From positions 62,001 through 126,000 of the forward strand of contig JBEKJI010000004.1 of assembly GCA_050011315.1 (NCBI GenBank): a stretch of DNA of 64,000 bases, read 5' to 3'. How positions within the stretch are numbered: position 1 is the stretch's first letter; each line of letters opens with the position of its first letter. The notes beneath the pieces were generated by a model, which saw nothing but the letters and a program-made list of their open reading frames with translations, made no database searches and was not told where the DNA came from. Shown here piece after piece: positions 54,874 to 64,000 of the stretch. This DNA is from Fen-549 sp050011315 (GTDB lineage: Bacteria; Actinomycetota; Thermoleophilia; Gaiellales; Gaiellaceae). The position numbers and the translations under genes were made by a program.

Positions 54874-55356
54874 GTGGGTGTCTCACCCGACAAGCTCGAG
54901 CTTCTTTACCGGGAGCGCTACGGCGCCTTTCGGAACGGCCTTGCGCCTGTCTGCGGAGGCTTCGAGCGGGCGCACGACGTGGTGCAGGAGGCGTTCGCCC
55001 GGGCGCTTAGGGAGCGGGACCGGTTCCGCGGCGAGGGATCGCTGGAAGGCTGGGTCTGGAGGATCGCCTTTCGGGTCGCACTCGACGAACGCCGAAACGG
55101 CCACGAGATCGAGTTCGAGGAAGCGTTCGATCGGGCTGCTGTTCCCGATTCCGAGCGAGATCCGGAGCTGGCGGAGGCACTGAGGCGACTGCCGCCACGG
55201 CGCAAGCTGGTCGTCTTCCTGCGCCACTTCGCCGACCTCTCCTACGCCGAGATCGCAGACCTCTGCGGAATCAGCGAGGGAACCGTCGCCGCCACGCTGG
55301 CCCGCGCCCACGCCGACCTTTCCAAGGCTCTGACACGCGAAGGAGCACGACCATGA
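54874..55356 (+). CDS. ECF-type RNA polymerase sigma factor
   Basis: The 160-residue protein shows region 2 (LYRERYGAFRNGLAPVCGGF, AHDVVQEAFARALRERDRF) and region 4 (LRRLPPRRKLVVFLRHFADL, SYAEIADLCGISEGTVAATL). The start is a GTG. It overlaps the next gene, its likely partner, by 4 bases. Confidence 0.87.
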   Translation: MGVSPDKLELLYRERYGAFRNGLAPVCGGFERAHDVVQEAFARALRERDRFRGEGSLEGWVWRIAFRVALDERRNGHEIEFEEAFDRAAVPDSERDPELAEALRRLPPRRKLVVFLRHFADLSYAEIADLCGISEGTVAATLARAHADLSKALTREGARP

Positions 55357-56624
55357 CCGATCATCAGCCCCTGATCGACCGCCTGGAAGCGCTGGTCGAC
55401 CGCAGCAACCATCCCGATTGGGAAGACGTCGTCCGGCGCGCCGAGGAGCCCGCACAAGCCGCCGGTCCGGTACTCGCAGGGCGCTCGAAGCGATCGCGCT
55501 TCGCCAGGCGCCTCGTTCCCGTTTTCGCGCTCGCCGCTACTGCGCTTGCGATCGGGCTGATCGCGCCCTGGCGGCACGGTCCCTCGATCGTCGATCGTGC
55601 GCTCGCCGCAATCGGCAACGGCCCCGTGATTCACGCCGTCCTGCGCATGAAGACAGGTTTCACCTTCATCGATCTGGCAACGGGGAAGGAGACGCCGCAA
55701 CTGGAAACGATCGAGATCTGGTACGACGGCGAGCGCCGATACGAGCACTGGAAAGGCAGGGTCGACAACGGTCCGCGCTTCGACACACTCGAAACACCTA
55801 CCGGTTTCACGAACGAGCTGGGCCGATTCCCGGCCACGACCCGCCTCAGACCCAAACTCGATCCCGGACTCGCCGGATTCGTCGGCTATCGCTCGGCGCT
55901 CGAGAACGGAACCGCTCGCGTAGTAGGGAAGGGAACGGTGAACGGGCACGACGTGACCTGGATCGAGATCCCGGTCACCAAGCAGTGGACGGACCGCGTC
56001 GCCGTGGACAACGGCAGCTCGCTGCCGGTCCGGATCGAGGAGATCAACCGCGTAGCGGGTCCCGTTGGAGGCTTCGACGTCCTCTCGATCGAGACGTTGC
56101 AAGAAGGAGACGGCAACTTCACTCCGCCGAAAATCGGCCCGCGACGTGAGGTCTGGGAACCAGGCAAGGGCATTCCGGTTTCCTCATCCGAGGCGGCTAC
56201 GGCGCTCCCGGGCGCTCTCTGGAACGGTGAGAGTGCCTCCGGCCTGTCTCTGTCGAAGGTTTTCAGGGTGCCGTTGACGACCGGGCCCGGGACGGCGAGC
56301 GGACTCGCGCCAGAATCTGCAACAGGTATCACGCTGAAGTACGGGAAAGTCTCGCCTGGTTCGGCTGAGAGCTCCGGCACAGCCTTCATACGACTCGAGG
56401 AAACCGCACAGTCCCCGCCGACCTACTGGTGGCCCGAACAGGGAGAGTTGCTACCCACGGGGACCATGCTCTTCACCGGCGCGTTTACCGAACCTGGCTA
56501 CAACGGGTTGTTGGTTAAAAACGGCATCTACGTCCACATCGACGCCTCGAGCCGCGATCTCCTACTCGCGGCCGCGCGCTCCCTCAAGCCAATTCGACCG
56601 CCCGCTTCCCCGACAGGGAACTGA
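55353..56624 (+). CDS. membrane-anchored anti-sigma-like protein
   Basis: The 423-residue protein has a cytoplasmic head of about 55 residues, a membrane helix (RLVPVFALAATALAIGLIAP) and a large outer domain with ETIEIWYDGERRYEHWKGRV and a later beta-rich part. Its layout matches the partner proteins at 37502. It probably controls the sigma factor encoded just upstream. No zinc anti-sigma motif is visible. Confidence 0.65.
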   Translation: MTDHQPLIDRLEALVDRSNHPDWEDVVRRAEEPAQAAGPVLAGRSKRSRFARRLVPVFALAATALAIGLIAPWRHGPSIVDRALAAIGNGPVIHAVLRMKTGFTFIDLATGKETPQLETIEIWYDGERRYEHWKGRVDNGPRFDTLETPTGFTNELGRFPATTRLRPKLDPGLAGFVGYRSALENGTARVVGKGTVNGHDVTWIEIPVTKQWTDRVAVDNGSSLPVRIEEINRVAGPVGGFDVLSIETLQEGDGNFTPPKIGPRREVWEPGKGIPVSSSEAATALPGALWNGESASGLSLSKVFRVPLTTGPGTASGLAPESATGITLKYGKVSPGSAESSGTAFIRLEETAQSPPTYWWPEQGELLPTGTMLFTGAFTEPGYNGLLVKNGIYVHIDASSRDLLLAAARSLKPIRPPASPTGN

Positions 56625-57254
56625 TCAGCCGCGATTCAGCTCGACGGCCACCAGCTCCACCCAGCGCCTCGCCCGCGGTAGCGGAACCAGCCCCAGCCCG
56701 GGCGGGTGCAGGGCGATCCCGTGCACGGCGCCCGGGATGAGCGTGTAATCGCCCTCGACGTCGAGCGCTCGGGCCCGCTCGAAGCCGGCTCGGGAGTGCC
56801 GGGGAGAGACTCCCGGGATGCCCGGAAGAGGCCGATCGAGCGTGCCGTGGATGACCGAGAAGCGACGCCCGCGCAGGCTCTCGAGAGGTAGCCGGGGCGG
56901 GATCCAGGGTGCCAGGCCGACGACCGTCTCGACCGAGGGCTCGGAGGCGGCCGCGATCGCAACGCCGCCACCCATCGAGAAGCCGAGTAGGAGCGTCCGC
57001 TCGCCGCCGGCGGCCTCAATCGCGGCGCGGGCATCCTCCACGCAATCGTTGAAGCGGCGCCAAGACTTGATGCGGTAGCGCAGCTCGGCGAAGCGAACCT
57101 CGGGGAACTGCCGACGCAGCCGTTTCAACAGCCATTCGATTGTGGCGCTCCAGGTGCCCTCGGCCTCGGCGCGCTGGCCGCCGTTCATGCAGACCACCGC
57201 CAGCGAGCCGTCACCGCCCGAGATCCGTAGCTCTGCGCCGGTCGAGAGCTTCAT
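56625..57254 (-). CDS. alpha/beta-hydrolase fold protein
   Basis: The 209-residue protein has the nucleophile elbow GFSMGGG (Ser about residue 95), VVGLAPWIPPRLP and a C-terminal His in IPGAVHGIALH. It is probably a cytoplasmic esterase or dienelactone-hydrolase-like enzyme of unknown substrate. It begins at ATG 57254 and converges on the anti-sigma gene without any gap. Confidence 0.72.
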   Translation of the reverse strand: MKLSTGAELRISGGDGSLAVVCMNGGQRAEAEGTWSATIEWLLKRLRRQFPEVRFAELRYRIKSWRRFNDCVEDARAAIEAAGGERTLLLGFSMGGGVAIAAASEPSVETVVGLAPWIPPRLPLESLRGRRFSVIHGTLDRPLPGIPGVSPRHSRAGFERARALDVEGDYTLIPGAVHGIALHPPGLGLVPLPRARRWVELVAVELNRG

Positions 57255-57338
57255 CGCTCGTGAACGCTACATTGGTCGCGGGCTCGTCGAGGACGGCACC
57301 ACGTTCCGCCACCCCGACCGAGAGCGCCAAAGGCTCTA

Positions 57339-57358
57339 CGGGACTCCGCGGAGTCCCG
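57339..57358. promoter_or_regulatory. 20-bp perfect palindrome
   Basis: CGGGACTCCGCGGAGTCCCG lies in the 286-base gap between the divergent hydrolase gene and the NAD-binding protein gene. It could be an operator or a cruciform; no T-run follows. The rest of the gap shows nothing definite. Confidence 0.4.
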
Positions 57359-57540
57359 CGAGGCGGCGGGACCCACCTCTCCTCCCCCCACCCTCCCACG
57401 GGGCGTAGCACGGTATCGAGAAAACGCGCTCGGGAATATGCCAATTTCGTGCCAGATCTGTTCGCAGAACACCGCCGCATGGGTAGCTCGAGTCGGACCT
57501 GAAAAGATGAAGCACGGCAACACCACGAGAGAGGACAGGC

Positions 57541-58152
57541 TTGAAGCTTCTCGTTCTCGGAGCAACCGGAAAAACCGGCCGGCTGGTCGTCGAGCAGGCG
57601 CTCGAGGCCGGGCACACCGTCACGGCCTTCGCCCGCGACCCGGCCGATCTGCGCATGGACGGCGAGCACCTCACCATCGTGAACGGCGATGCCCGCTACG
57701 TCGACGACCTGCGCGCCGCCCTGAAGGGGCAGGACGCCGTCATCAATACGATCGGCGGCGGCGAGCGCAGGCTGATCTCGAACACGACCAAGGCGCTCGT
57801 CGAGGCGATGCAGAAGAGCGGCGTCAAGCGAGTCGTGACCATCTTCTCCTTCATCGCCACGCCCAACTTCGAGCCGACCGGGATGATGAAGTTCTTTCCC
57901 CGGCTGGTCAGGGGAATGGCCGCCGACGACGTCGCCGGGGTGAAGATCCTCGAGCGCTCCGGCCTCGACTGGACGATCGTCTTTGCCACCCTGCTCAAGA
58001 ACAAGCCCAGAGCCGGCTACCACCTCGTTGGCCTGGACGAGCCCGTGACGGCCAAGAACTCGATCAACCGGGCCGACGCGGCCGACTGCCTGCTCGCGGC
58101 CCTCGACGATCGCGCGACCGTGAGGCAGTCGTTTCTGATTACGGGACGCTAG
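57541..58152 (+). CDS. NAD(P)-binding NmrA-like epimerase/reductase
   Basis: The 203-residue Rossmann protein has KLLVLGATGKTGRLVVEQAL at the N-terminus (GATGKTG loop), AVINTIGGGERR and a substrate-side VTIFSFIATPNF. It belongs to the atypical short-chain dehydrogenases (BLVRB/NmrA-like). Start is TTG after a GAGAGAGGA site. It is followed closely by the acyl-CoA synthetase gene. Confidence 0.77.
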   Translation: MKLLVLGATGKTGRLVVEQALEAGHTVTAFARDPADLRMDGEHLTIVNGDARYVDDLRAALKGQDAVINTIGGGERRLISNTTKALVEAMQKSGVKRVVTIFSFIATPNFEPTGMMKFFPRLVRGMAADDVAGVKILERSGLDWTIVFATLLKNKPRAGYHLVGLDEPVTAKNSINRADAADCLLAALDDRATVRQSFLITGR

Positions 58153-58211
58153 CGCCCTTCAATATCGGGTTGCACGAAGCGTCCGGGTGGGAGATACTCG
58201 CGCCCAATCTG

Positions 58212-59843
58212 ATGGACGACAGGAAACTGGCTTACTCGCAAGGGCTTTCGGACGTTCCCCTTCGGGCCGAGACTATCGGGCAGATGTGGGCGAGCATCGT
58301 CGCCGCCCACGGCGACCGTGACGCGCTCGTCTCGCGGCACCAGGGAATCCGTTGGACCTACGCGGAGATGGACGAGCAGGTCGAGCGCTGTGCCCGCGCG
58401 CTGATCGCCGAGGAAGTGCAGAAGGGCGACCGCGTCGGTATCTGGGCGCCGAATGTGGCCGAATGGGTGGTCGTCCAGTTCGCCACCGCACGCATCGGCG
58501 CGATCTTGGTCAACATCAATCCGTCCTACCGTGCGCACGAGCTGGAGTTCGTACTGCGCCAGTCGGGCTGCTCGATGCTCATCCTGGCGCCGGGCTTCAG
58601 GAACGCCGACTACCGCGCCCTGCTGAAGGCGGCCGAGGCGCCGGCGCTAACGCGCTCGGTAGTGCTCGGCGAGGGTTGGGAGGCGCTACTGGCGCGCGCA
58701 GATGAGGTCTCCTCCGAGCAGCTCGCCGAGCGCGAGGCCGAGCTCGACTTCGACGAGGCGATCAACATCCAGTACACCTCGGGCACGACCGGCTTTCCCA
58801 AGGGCGCCACGCTCTCGCATCACAACATCCTCAACAACGGCTTCTTCATCGGCGAGACGCTCGCCTACACGCCCGAAGATCGCGTTTGCTTGCCGGTGCC
58901 CTTCTACCACTGCTTCGGGATGGTGCTCGGCAACATGGCCATCGTCACGCACGGCGCCTGCATTGTCATTCCGGGCGAGGGCTTCATCTCGAAGGAGGTG
59001 CTGGAGACGGTCGAGGCGGAGCGCTGTACCGCGCTCTACGGCGTGCCGACGATGTTCATCACCGAGCTCGCCTCGCCCGAGCTCGAGAAGACCGACTTCT
59101 CGACCCTCCGCACCGGGATCATGGCCGGCTCTCCCTGCCCGGTCGAGACGATGAAGCGAGTCCAGAGCGACATGCACATGAGCGAGGTGACGATCTGCTA
59201 CGGGATGACCGAGACCTCGCCGGTCTCGACCCAGACTCGCCTCGACGATCCGCTCGAGAAGCGCGTCACAACGGTGGGCCCGGTGCATCCTCACGTCGAG
59301 GTCAAGATCATCAATCCCGAGAACGGACGCACTATCCGGCGAGGTGAGACAGGCGAGCTCTGCACGCGCGGCTACTGCGTCATGCTCGGCTACTGGGAGG
59401 ACGAGGAGGCGACCCGCGACGTGATCGACGCGGCGCGCTGGATGCACACCGGCGATCTGGCCACGATGGACGACGACGGCTACCTCAACATCGTCGGCCG
59501 CATCAAGGACATGATCATCTGCGGCGGCGAGAACATCTATCCGCGCGAGATCGAGGAGTTCCTCTACTCGCACCCGCAGGTAGTGGACGTGCAGGTGATC
59601 GGAATCCCCGACCCCAAGTTCGGCGAGACGATCTGCGCCTGGATCATCCGCCGCCAGGGAGCCGAGCTGGACGCAAAGGGAGTCAAGGACTTCTGCCGCG
59701 GCCAGATCGCTCGCTACAAGATCCCCCGCTACGTCCGCTTCGTCGACAGCTTCCCGATGACGATCAGCGGCAAGATCCAGAAGTACAAGATGCGCGAGAC
59801 CGAGATCGAAGAGCGCGGCCTGACCGAGCTCGAGACGGCGTAG
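58212..59843 (+). CDS. AMP-binding acyl-CoA synthetase (fatty-acid CoA ligase)
   Basis: The 543-residue enzyme has the P-loop YTSGTTGFPKG (188-198), YGMTETSPVS, the GYWEDEEATRDVID hinge region, TGDLATMDDDGYLNIVGR and the catalytic Lys in MTISGKIQKYKMRE. It adenylates a carboxylic acid and transfers it to CoA. The ATG at 58212 is chosen; the frame is open through the previous gene, and a TTG at 58170 is possible. Confidence 0.88.
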   Translation: MDDRKLAYSQGLSDVPLRAETIGQMWASIVAAHGDRDALVSRHQGIRWTYAEMDEQVERCARALIAEEVQKGDRVGIWAPNVAEWVVVQFATARIGAILVNINPSYRAHELEFVLRQSGCSMLILAPGFRNADYRALLKAAEAPALTRSVVLGEGWEALLARADEVSSEQLAEREAELDFDEAINIQYTSGTTGFPKGATLSHHNILNNGFFIGETLAYTPEDRVCLPVPFYHCFGMVLGNMAIVTHGACIVIPGEGFISKEVLETVEAERCTALYGVPTMFITELASPELEKTDFSTLRTGIMAGSPCPVETMKRVQSDMHMSEVTICYGMTETSPVSTQTRLDDPLEKRVTTVGPVHPHVEVKIINPENGRTIRRGETGELCTRGYCVMLGYWEDEEATRDVIDAARWMHTGDLATMDDDGYLNIVGRIKDMIICGGENIYPREIEEFLYSHPQVVDVQVIGIPDPKFGETICAWIIRRQGAELDAKGVKDFCRGQIARYKIPRYVRFVDSFPMTISGKIQKYKMRETEIEERGLTELETA

Positions 59844-59850
59844 ATCGACG

Positions 59851-61020
59851 CTATCCGCAGGGCGGAATCGGCGGCAGCAACTTCAGCGGCAGAAAGACGA
59901 TGTCCTTGAGCGCGTGCATCGTCTTTGTCTTCGGCGGCTTGCCCAGAGCGAGGCTCATCGCCCCGAGGTGCGTATCGCCACCTGGGCTGATCTGAATGTA
60001 GCGACCGCTGGACGTATCCGCGAGGTAGGCCTTGGGCCAGACGGTGAAGGAGACATAGCGACCGGCTAGATGTACCCAGTTATCGATGAAGTCGGGGATC
60101 GGTGTCGAAAACACCCGCCGCGGCGCGACGTCGATCGACGGCGACCACCAGAGCGATCTCCATTTATCGGTCTCATAGGCCAACGCCTTTCCGTCGGTGA
60201 CAGGGGCCAAGCCCCCGCGCAGGTTCCGCAGCGCTGGCGGAGTGGCAACCGCCCGGCCCGTCCTGGCGCTGGTGGCCCTCATCACGGTCAACGCACCGGG
60301 CTTCAACGACTCGGGCCAGACGACCAACGGACCGTCAACCAAGAACGACCCACCGACGTGGCCGTGGTGGACGATCCGGTCGCGACCGGTTTCTAAGTCG
60401 GCCACATGTACATCCCCCTGCATATCCCCGGGGCCGATCGCCCCTGAGCCCTGCTCCCACGTCGCGTAGCCACTAAACGCGACAGGCGCCTGCCAGGCGC
60501 TGGACCAATAGACCCCGTTAGGGGCGCGAGTCGCGGCCCCGATCTGTCTCACGCGCCCCGTATAAGAGTCCCACGACCAGACGGTGAAATCGTCCAGTCC
60601 GTTGAGCGAGTGGTATTCGTCCCAGACCAGCCAGCGTCCATCGAAGCTGCCACTCGCCTGATCGTTGGCGGGATCGGGGAAGCGCTTGATCTCGGTATAT
60701 CGACCGGTCGCCACATCGACCCTGACGACGCCGGAGTAGTCGTTGGTGTAGATCTCCGCGAAGAAGGAGTGCTCGTCGTTCGCGAGCGCTAACGGTGCCA
60801 CGGAGATCCGGCGGGAGAGCGCTACTAAACCTCTATTGAGCACCTTCCTCCAGGCGGCATCCGGCTTCGCTTCGCACCATGTTTTCTGGGTGTGAGGCGA
60901 TGCTGCCCGCGAAACACGCGCACTTCCACGTGCGATCGACGACCCGGATTGGTTGCTCGCAACCACGAGACAGACGAACATGAGCACCGCGGCGGGCCGA
61001 CGCCCGCCGCGGTAACTCAT
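59851..61020 (-). CDS. secreted beta-propeller-like protein
   Basis: The 389-residue protein has a signal peptide (RRPAAVLMFVCLVVASN). It then has repeats of the TolB/propeller sort: GRWLVWDEYHSLNGLDDFTV, AFSGYATWEQGSGAIG, FLVDGPLVVWPESLKPGALT, RYVSFTVWPKAYLADTSSGR. Function is unknown, probably extracellular. ATG 61020 begins the signal peptide and follows AAAAGG; an upstream in-frame start at 61170 is rejected. It is 10 bases behind the peptidase-like gene. Confidence 0.68.
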   Translation of the reverse strand: MSYRGGRRPAAVLMFVCLVVASNQSGSSIARGSARVSRAASPHTQKTWCEAKPDAAWRKVLNRGLVALSRRISVAPLALANDEHSFFAEIYTNDYSGVVRVDVATGRYTEIKRFPDPANDQASGSFDGRWLVWDEYHSLNGLDDFTVWSWDSYTGRVRQIGAATRAPNGVYWSSAWQAPVAFSGYATWEQGSGAIGPGDMQGDVHVADLETGRDRIVHHGHVGGSFLVDGPLVVWPESLKPGALTVMRATSARTGRAVATPPALRNLRGGLAPVTDGKALAYETDKWRSLWWSPSIDVAPRRVFSTPIPDFIDNWVHLAGRYVSFTVWPKAYLADTSSGRYIQISPGGDTHLGAMSLALGKPPKTKTMHALKDIVFLPLKLLPPIPPCG

Positions 61021-61030
61021 ACCTTTTATC

Positions 61031-61861
61031 TCACCAGACGTAACCACGACCGCCGACGATCGTAACGATCCTGCTCGAGGATATCGTCGAGTAAGCAGGC
61101 ACGTTTCCGGCCCAAGAGATGACGTCCTCAGCGCCATGCACCGAGTCTTCGTACATCGTGTAAGCGCCACTATTCGTGTAGCCCCGGATATCGAACCAAT
61201 GGAAGATGTTCGTATTCGGGTGCCCGACTAGATGATCGCCACCCATGACTTCATAGGCATCGCCGATCAGTGGCGCTCCGACCGTCGAGATGTTGTACAC
61301 GAGACGGGCCTTGTAGTTGTTCACCTCAGTAGAACTAGGTGAGTACGAGACCGGGTTGGGTACGTAGTAGTTCCTCGTCTGGTGGGCGTTCATCACATCG
61401 GGGACAGGAAAGCCCGTGCTCGTGGGCCCACCCGACCAGGCGGTTCCAGCGGTCGTCGTACCCAGCTCCTGCGCCAGCTGCGCCTGTGTGAACCACTTCC
61501 CCATCTGACCGAGAGCCTCGTTTACCGAAGCCGGCCCGCACCAGTACGACGTTTTCTGCGGGTTCTGGTCTGCGCTCAAAGAGTCAGAGGTTGTTGCTGC
61601 TGCGGCGGCGCTCGAACTAGCGCTTACGGTCGCAGCGCTCGCCGTTCCGGAAAGGACATTCGCGACCGCTTGCTTCTTTAGCGCCAACATCTGCTGCTGA
61701 TACGGAGTGAGTGGCAGATGTGGATCTGTGTCTGTCGCCGCCTTGTAAGCCGCATCGTTACTGGTCGGCGCCGCGCTCGCGGTCATCGTCACAGCCAGGA
61801 ATAACGCGGTGCAGAAAACCCCGGCGATAACGAACGCAATCCGTTTTATAAAGCGCATCAA
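61031..61861 (-). CDS. secreted C39-like cysteine peptidase
   Basis: The 276-residue protein has a signal peptide, an Ala/Ser-rich linker and a papain-like C39 core: QKTSYWCGPASV with catalytic C108, and FHWFDIRGY with H221 followed by D224. C39-like enzymes outside the ABC type often process or degrade extracellular peptides. A TAGGGGGAAG ribosome site precedes the start. It forms an operon with the propeller-like gene. Confidence 0.75.
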   Translation of the reverse strand: MMRFIKRIAFVIAGVFCTALFLAVTMTASAAPTSNDAAYKAATDTDPHLPLTPYQQQMLALKKQAVANVLSGTASAATVSASSSAAAAATTSDSLSADQNPQKTSYWCGPASVNEALGQMGKWFTQAQLAQELGTTTAGTAWSGGPTSTGFPVPDVMNAHQTRNYYVPNPVSYSPSSTEVNNYKARLVYNISTVGAPLIGDAYEVMGGDHLVGHPNTNIFHWFDIRGYTNSGAYTMYEDSVHGAEDVISWAGNVPAYSTISSSRIVTIVGGRGYVW

Positions 61862-62418
61862 TCTTCCCCCTATATTTGCTTGACACGGTCACTGTTCGTG
61901 CCGAATCGAAGACGGGGACCGGAAACTTGCAGACGGACGCCGACACGAGACAGGTCGTGTCGAAATGCCCGTATTCACGGCGGTGCGCACTCGTGCGCCC
62001 GCGCTCAACTAAGTCATTTCGTGCAGCGATTCGGCGCTGCCGTTTCGCGCACGAAGCGATTTCCCCTGCGCTTGATCCGACTGAACGTTGAGATCCTAGA
62101 AGGAGTCCCGGCTCGGATCAAGATGTCTCTTTTCGACCTGTCCATTTCCGACGGCAGCAGATCGCGCGCCGCCCTTCGAACGGGAACGTAGAACTTCAGT
62201 CTTCCGGCTCGCGTTCTGGGCTCGAGAGCTGGGCGCCGAGTGCTGAGATCAGGGCACAGCGGCGTTCTGCGCCCCGGCGCCTCGGGGATATTCCGCATGT
62301 ATTTGAACCTCGTATTAACGAGAAGGACAACTCCGTGTCGATCCGTCCGGTGGACGAAGTCGCGCCGGGAGGCCGTGACGCGGTTTTCGCTCTGGCGGTT
62401 CGCTGTTAGAGTCGAGCC
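61862..62418. other. gene-less stretch
   Basis: No frame on either strand is convincing. The right part (62310-62323) has CTCGT-ATTA-ACGAG, a short palindrome, and the left part must hold the promoter of the peptidase gene. I see no repeat family here. Confidence 0.45.
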
Positions 62419-63966
62419 GTGCGTCTCGCAGCGGCGCTTCAGAATCCGGACCGGCCCGCCAATCGGACCGGCGAGTGCGCGCGAGTCGGTCTGGTATTGC
62501 TTGCTCTGGGCGCGGTGTTGCTGAGCGGCGCCTGCAATCAGGCGATCGCCGGCAAGGCGCAGACCGCAAACAAGGTGCCCAAGAGGGCGGTGCGCCTGCT
62601 TTTCGCCGGCGATGTCATGCTCGGGCGCGGCGTGGCGCCCTTCGCCAAGGAGCATCCGTACGACCTCTTCGCCGGGATCCGCTTCGAGGTCTCCTCGGCC
62701 GACCTGGCGATGGCGAACCTCGAGTCGCCCTTGACGACGCGGCCGCACCTCGCCACAAAGGGGCCCGACGCCCTCGAGGCGCGACCGTCCTCGGCCCGGT
62801 TGCTCGGGCTGGCCGGCTTCGACGCCGTCACGATCGCCAACAACCACGCCGGCGACGCCGGCCCCGAGACGGCGGGCGACACCATGCGGGCGCTCGAGGC
62901 GGCGAAGATCACCGTGGTGGGAGCGGGCTCCTCGCCCGAGCAGGCGTTCGCGCCGAGGATCGTTCGGGCCGGCGGGCTGCGCGTGGCATTGCTTGCCTTC
63001 GACACGACCATGGAAGGGCCGCGGGCCGGAAGCGGCAAGTCGGGAGTCGCCTGGTGGGACGCGGCGCTGGCGCGCAAAGCGGTCGAAAGCGCCCGCTCAC
63101 AGACCGACGTCGTCGTCGTCGCCCTCCACGGCGGTGCTCCTTACGCCCCCGAGACCGATCCGTACCTCCTGCGCCTGGAACGGCAACTAGCGTCGTGGGG
63201 CGCGGACATCGTCTGGGCCGCCGGTCCGCACGTCGTCCAGCCGGTTCATCTGGTCGACGGGCGCGGCGGCCGGCCGGCGATCGTTGCTACCAGCCTCGGC
63301 AACCTGATCTTCGACCAGCACATCCCCGGCACCAGGCGGGGCGCGCTGCTCGAAGTGCTCGCCGGCGCGGACGGCGTACGAGCGTACCGGGTCGGCAGCA
63401 CGGTCGCCGCGGCGCCCGCGAGCTTCATCGGCTGGAAGGCTCCCCGTTCCGATGCCGTCGCACTCGAGGGCGACTGGTGGACGCTGGCGCATCCCATTAC
63501 GCCCGCTCCGGTCGTGCGCCCGCGTGATCTCGCCGGGATCGAAGGCGAGGTGACCGCCGCAGCGATCGGCGACCCTGAGGGTAACGGCGGTCGTCAGGTC
63601 GCCGTCTCTTCCCGGCACCGGTTTCGCCCCACCAACGTCAGCGTTCTCGTGCCGCGGCGGCAACTGCTAGACCGGTACGGCCTAACGGCCCATATTGGCC
63701 TCTACCGACCGCGAGACCTGCGCCCGCTCTGGGTGGCGGGGACGCTACTCCGCCCGGTCGCCGCGCTCGCGGCCTGCGACGGGGCACTCGCGGTCGCTTA
63801 CTCGACCCTCAACAGCCCAAAGATAGTTGGCACCGGCGCCTGGGAATGGGGTGGCTTCGGCTTCCAGCCGCTCGCCGACCTGCCCGGCCCCGGTAACCCC
63901 GCCTGCGCCGACGTCGACGGCGACGGCCGGCTCGATCCAGTCATCCTCGGAAGGAGCTCGCGATGA
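62419..63966 (+). CDS. CapA family (poly-gamma-glutamate synthesis-like) lipoprotein
   Basis: The 515-residue protein has a signal peptide ending in a lipobox (LSGAC), then the CapA metallophosphatase-like fold: LLFAGDVMLGRG (D65), ANLESPLT, ANNHAGD (N141-H143), VVVALHGGAPYAPE and GPHVVQPVHLV. A C-terminal extension of about 190 residues includes an FG-GAP-like DVDGDGRLDPVI loop. It is probably anchored outside the membrane and acts on a cell-surface polymer. The start is GTG. It overlaps the next gene by 4 bases. Confidence 0.8.
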   Translation: MRLAAALQNPDRPANRTGECARVGLVLLALGAVLLSGACNQAIAGKAQTANKVPKRAVRLLFAGDVMLGRGVAPFAKEHPYDLFAGIRFEVSSADLAMANLESPLTTRPHLATKGPDALEARPSSARLLGLAGFDAVTIANNHAGDAGPETAGDTMRALEAAKITVVGAGSSPEQAFAPRIVRAGGLRVALLAFDTTMEGPRAGSGKSGVAWWDAALARKAVESARSQTDVVVVALHGGAPYAPETDPYLLRLERQLASWGADIVWAAGPHVVQPVHLVDGRGGRPAIVATSLGNLIFDQHIPGTRRGALLEVLAGADGVRAYRVGSTVAAAPASFIGWKAPRSDAVALEGDWWTLAHPITPAPVVRPRDLAGIEGEVTAAAIGDPEGNGGRQVAVSSRHRFRPTNVSVLVPRRQLLDRYGLTAHIGLYRPRDLRPLWVAGTLLRPVAALAACDGALAVAYSTLNSPKIVGTGAWEWGGFGFQPLADLPGPGNPACADVDGDGRLDPVILGRSSR

Positions 63967-64000
63967 TCAGGCGTTCGCTCGTCTGCGTGTTGCTGGTGTC
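63963..64000 (+). CDS. start of a secreted protein gene (cut by the window edge)
   Basis: An ATG overlaps the CapA-like stop by 4 bases. The first residues, MIRRSLVCVLLV, look like the beginning of a signal peptide. Only 12 codons are inside the window. Confidence 0.5.
   Translation, partial: MIRRSLVCVLLV

Overview
The window is GC-rich chromosomal DNA, densely packed with genes in short operons. It looks like an actinomycete of the Thermoleophilia type (inference). The grounds are a CDP-alcohol (phosphatidylinositol-phosphate) synthase next to a mycobacterial-type inositol-3-phosphate synthase, an actinobacterial-type XylA, several ECF sigma/anti-sigma pairs, Hsp20 and FeS-type RNA m5U methyltransferase genes, and frequent GTG starts.

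Left core block (1-19.6 kb). An inositol-phospholipid and glycan set comes first: CDP-alcohol transferase, Ino1, and a glycosyltransferase fused to a PHP domain. A uracil-DNA glycosylase-like gene and a membrane protein follow. Next is a minus-strand cluster of a lipoprotein and two large secreted proteins built of ELWKSDG repeats. All three start from near-identical promoters, and both repeat genes are preceded by a copied 3' end of the rumA-type gene found upstream of them. Housekeeping genes follow: rumA-like, SIMPL, nadE, YjbQ, a metallopeptidase, hsp20 and argF. Behind argF and behind a small coiled-coil gene lies a pair of ~200 bp structured repeats whose first hairpin contains the stop codon of the upstream gene.

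Genomic island (19,604-40,392). A tRNA-Ala(TGC) gene is the left boundary. Copies of its 3' end recur at 19,831, 33,113, 40,169 (39 bp) and 40,370, so the region looks like stacked integrations. The first section (about 13 kb) carries a large serine recombinase, two small island genes, a two-HTH protein, a zinc-finger DNA methyltransferase, and a type I restriction system in the order hsdM-hsdS-AAA ATPase-hsdR. The ATPase resembles the PrrC/RloC anticodon nucleases. The second section (about 7.2 kb, between two ~245 bp direct repeats) carries ECF sigma/anti-sigma pairs, two secreted proteins and a membrane protein. Its gene blocks are separated by a recurring 57 bp sequence.

A ~155 bp fold-back element with terminal inverted repeats is joined to the tRNA-Ala tails. 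It occurs in four copies, one of them far outside the island at 5.5 kb. Its stems differ between copies but still pair. This element, the 57 bp spacer repeat and the argF-downstream repeat are the most likely undescribed features here.

Right core block (40.6-64 kb). A sugar-uptake operon reads leftward: solute-binding protein, two permeases, GH5 glycosidase, ATPase, DUF1349. It diverges from a LacI regulator and XylA. Beyond it are a GGDEF/EAL protein, VOC, HIT and DUF2007 proteins, an ECF sigma/anti-sigma pair, an alpha/beta hydrolase, an NAD-binding protein, an acyl-CoA synthetase, a secreted propeller-like protein, a C39-like peptidase and a CapA-like lipoprotein. The last gene runs off the edge.
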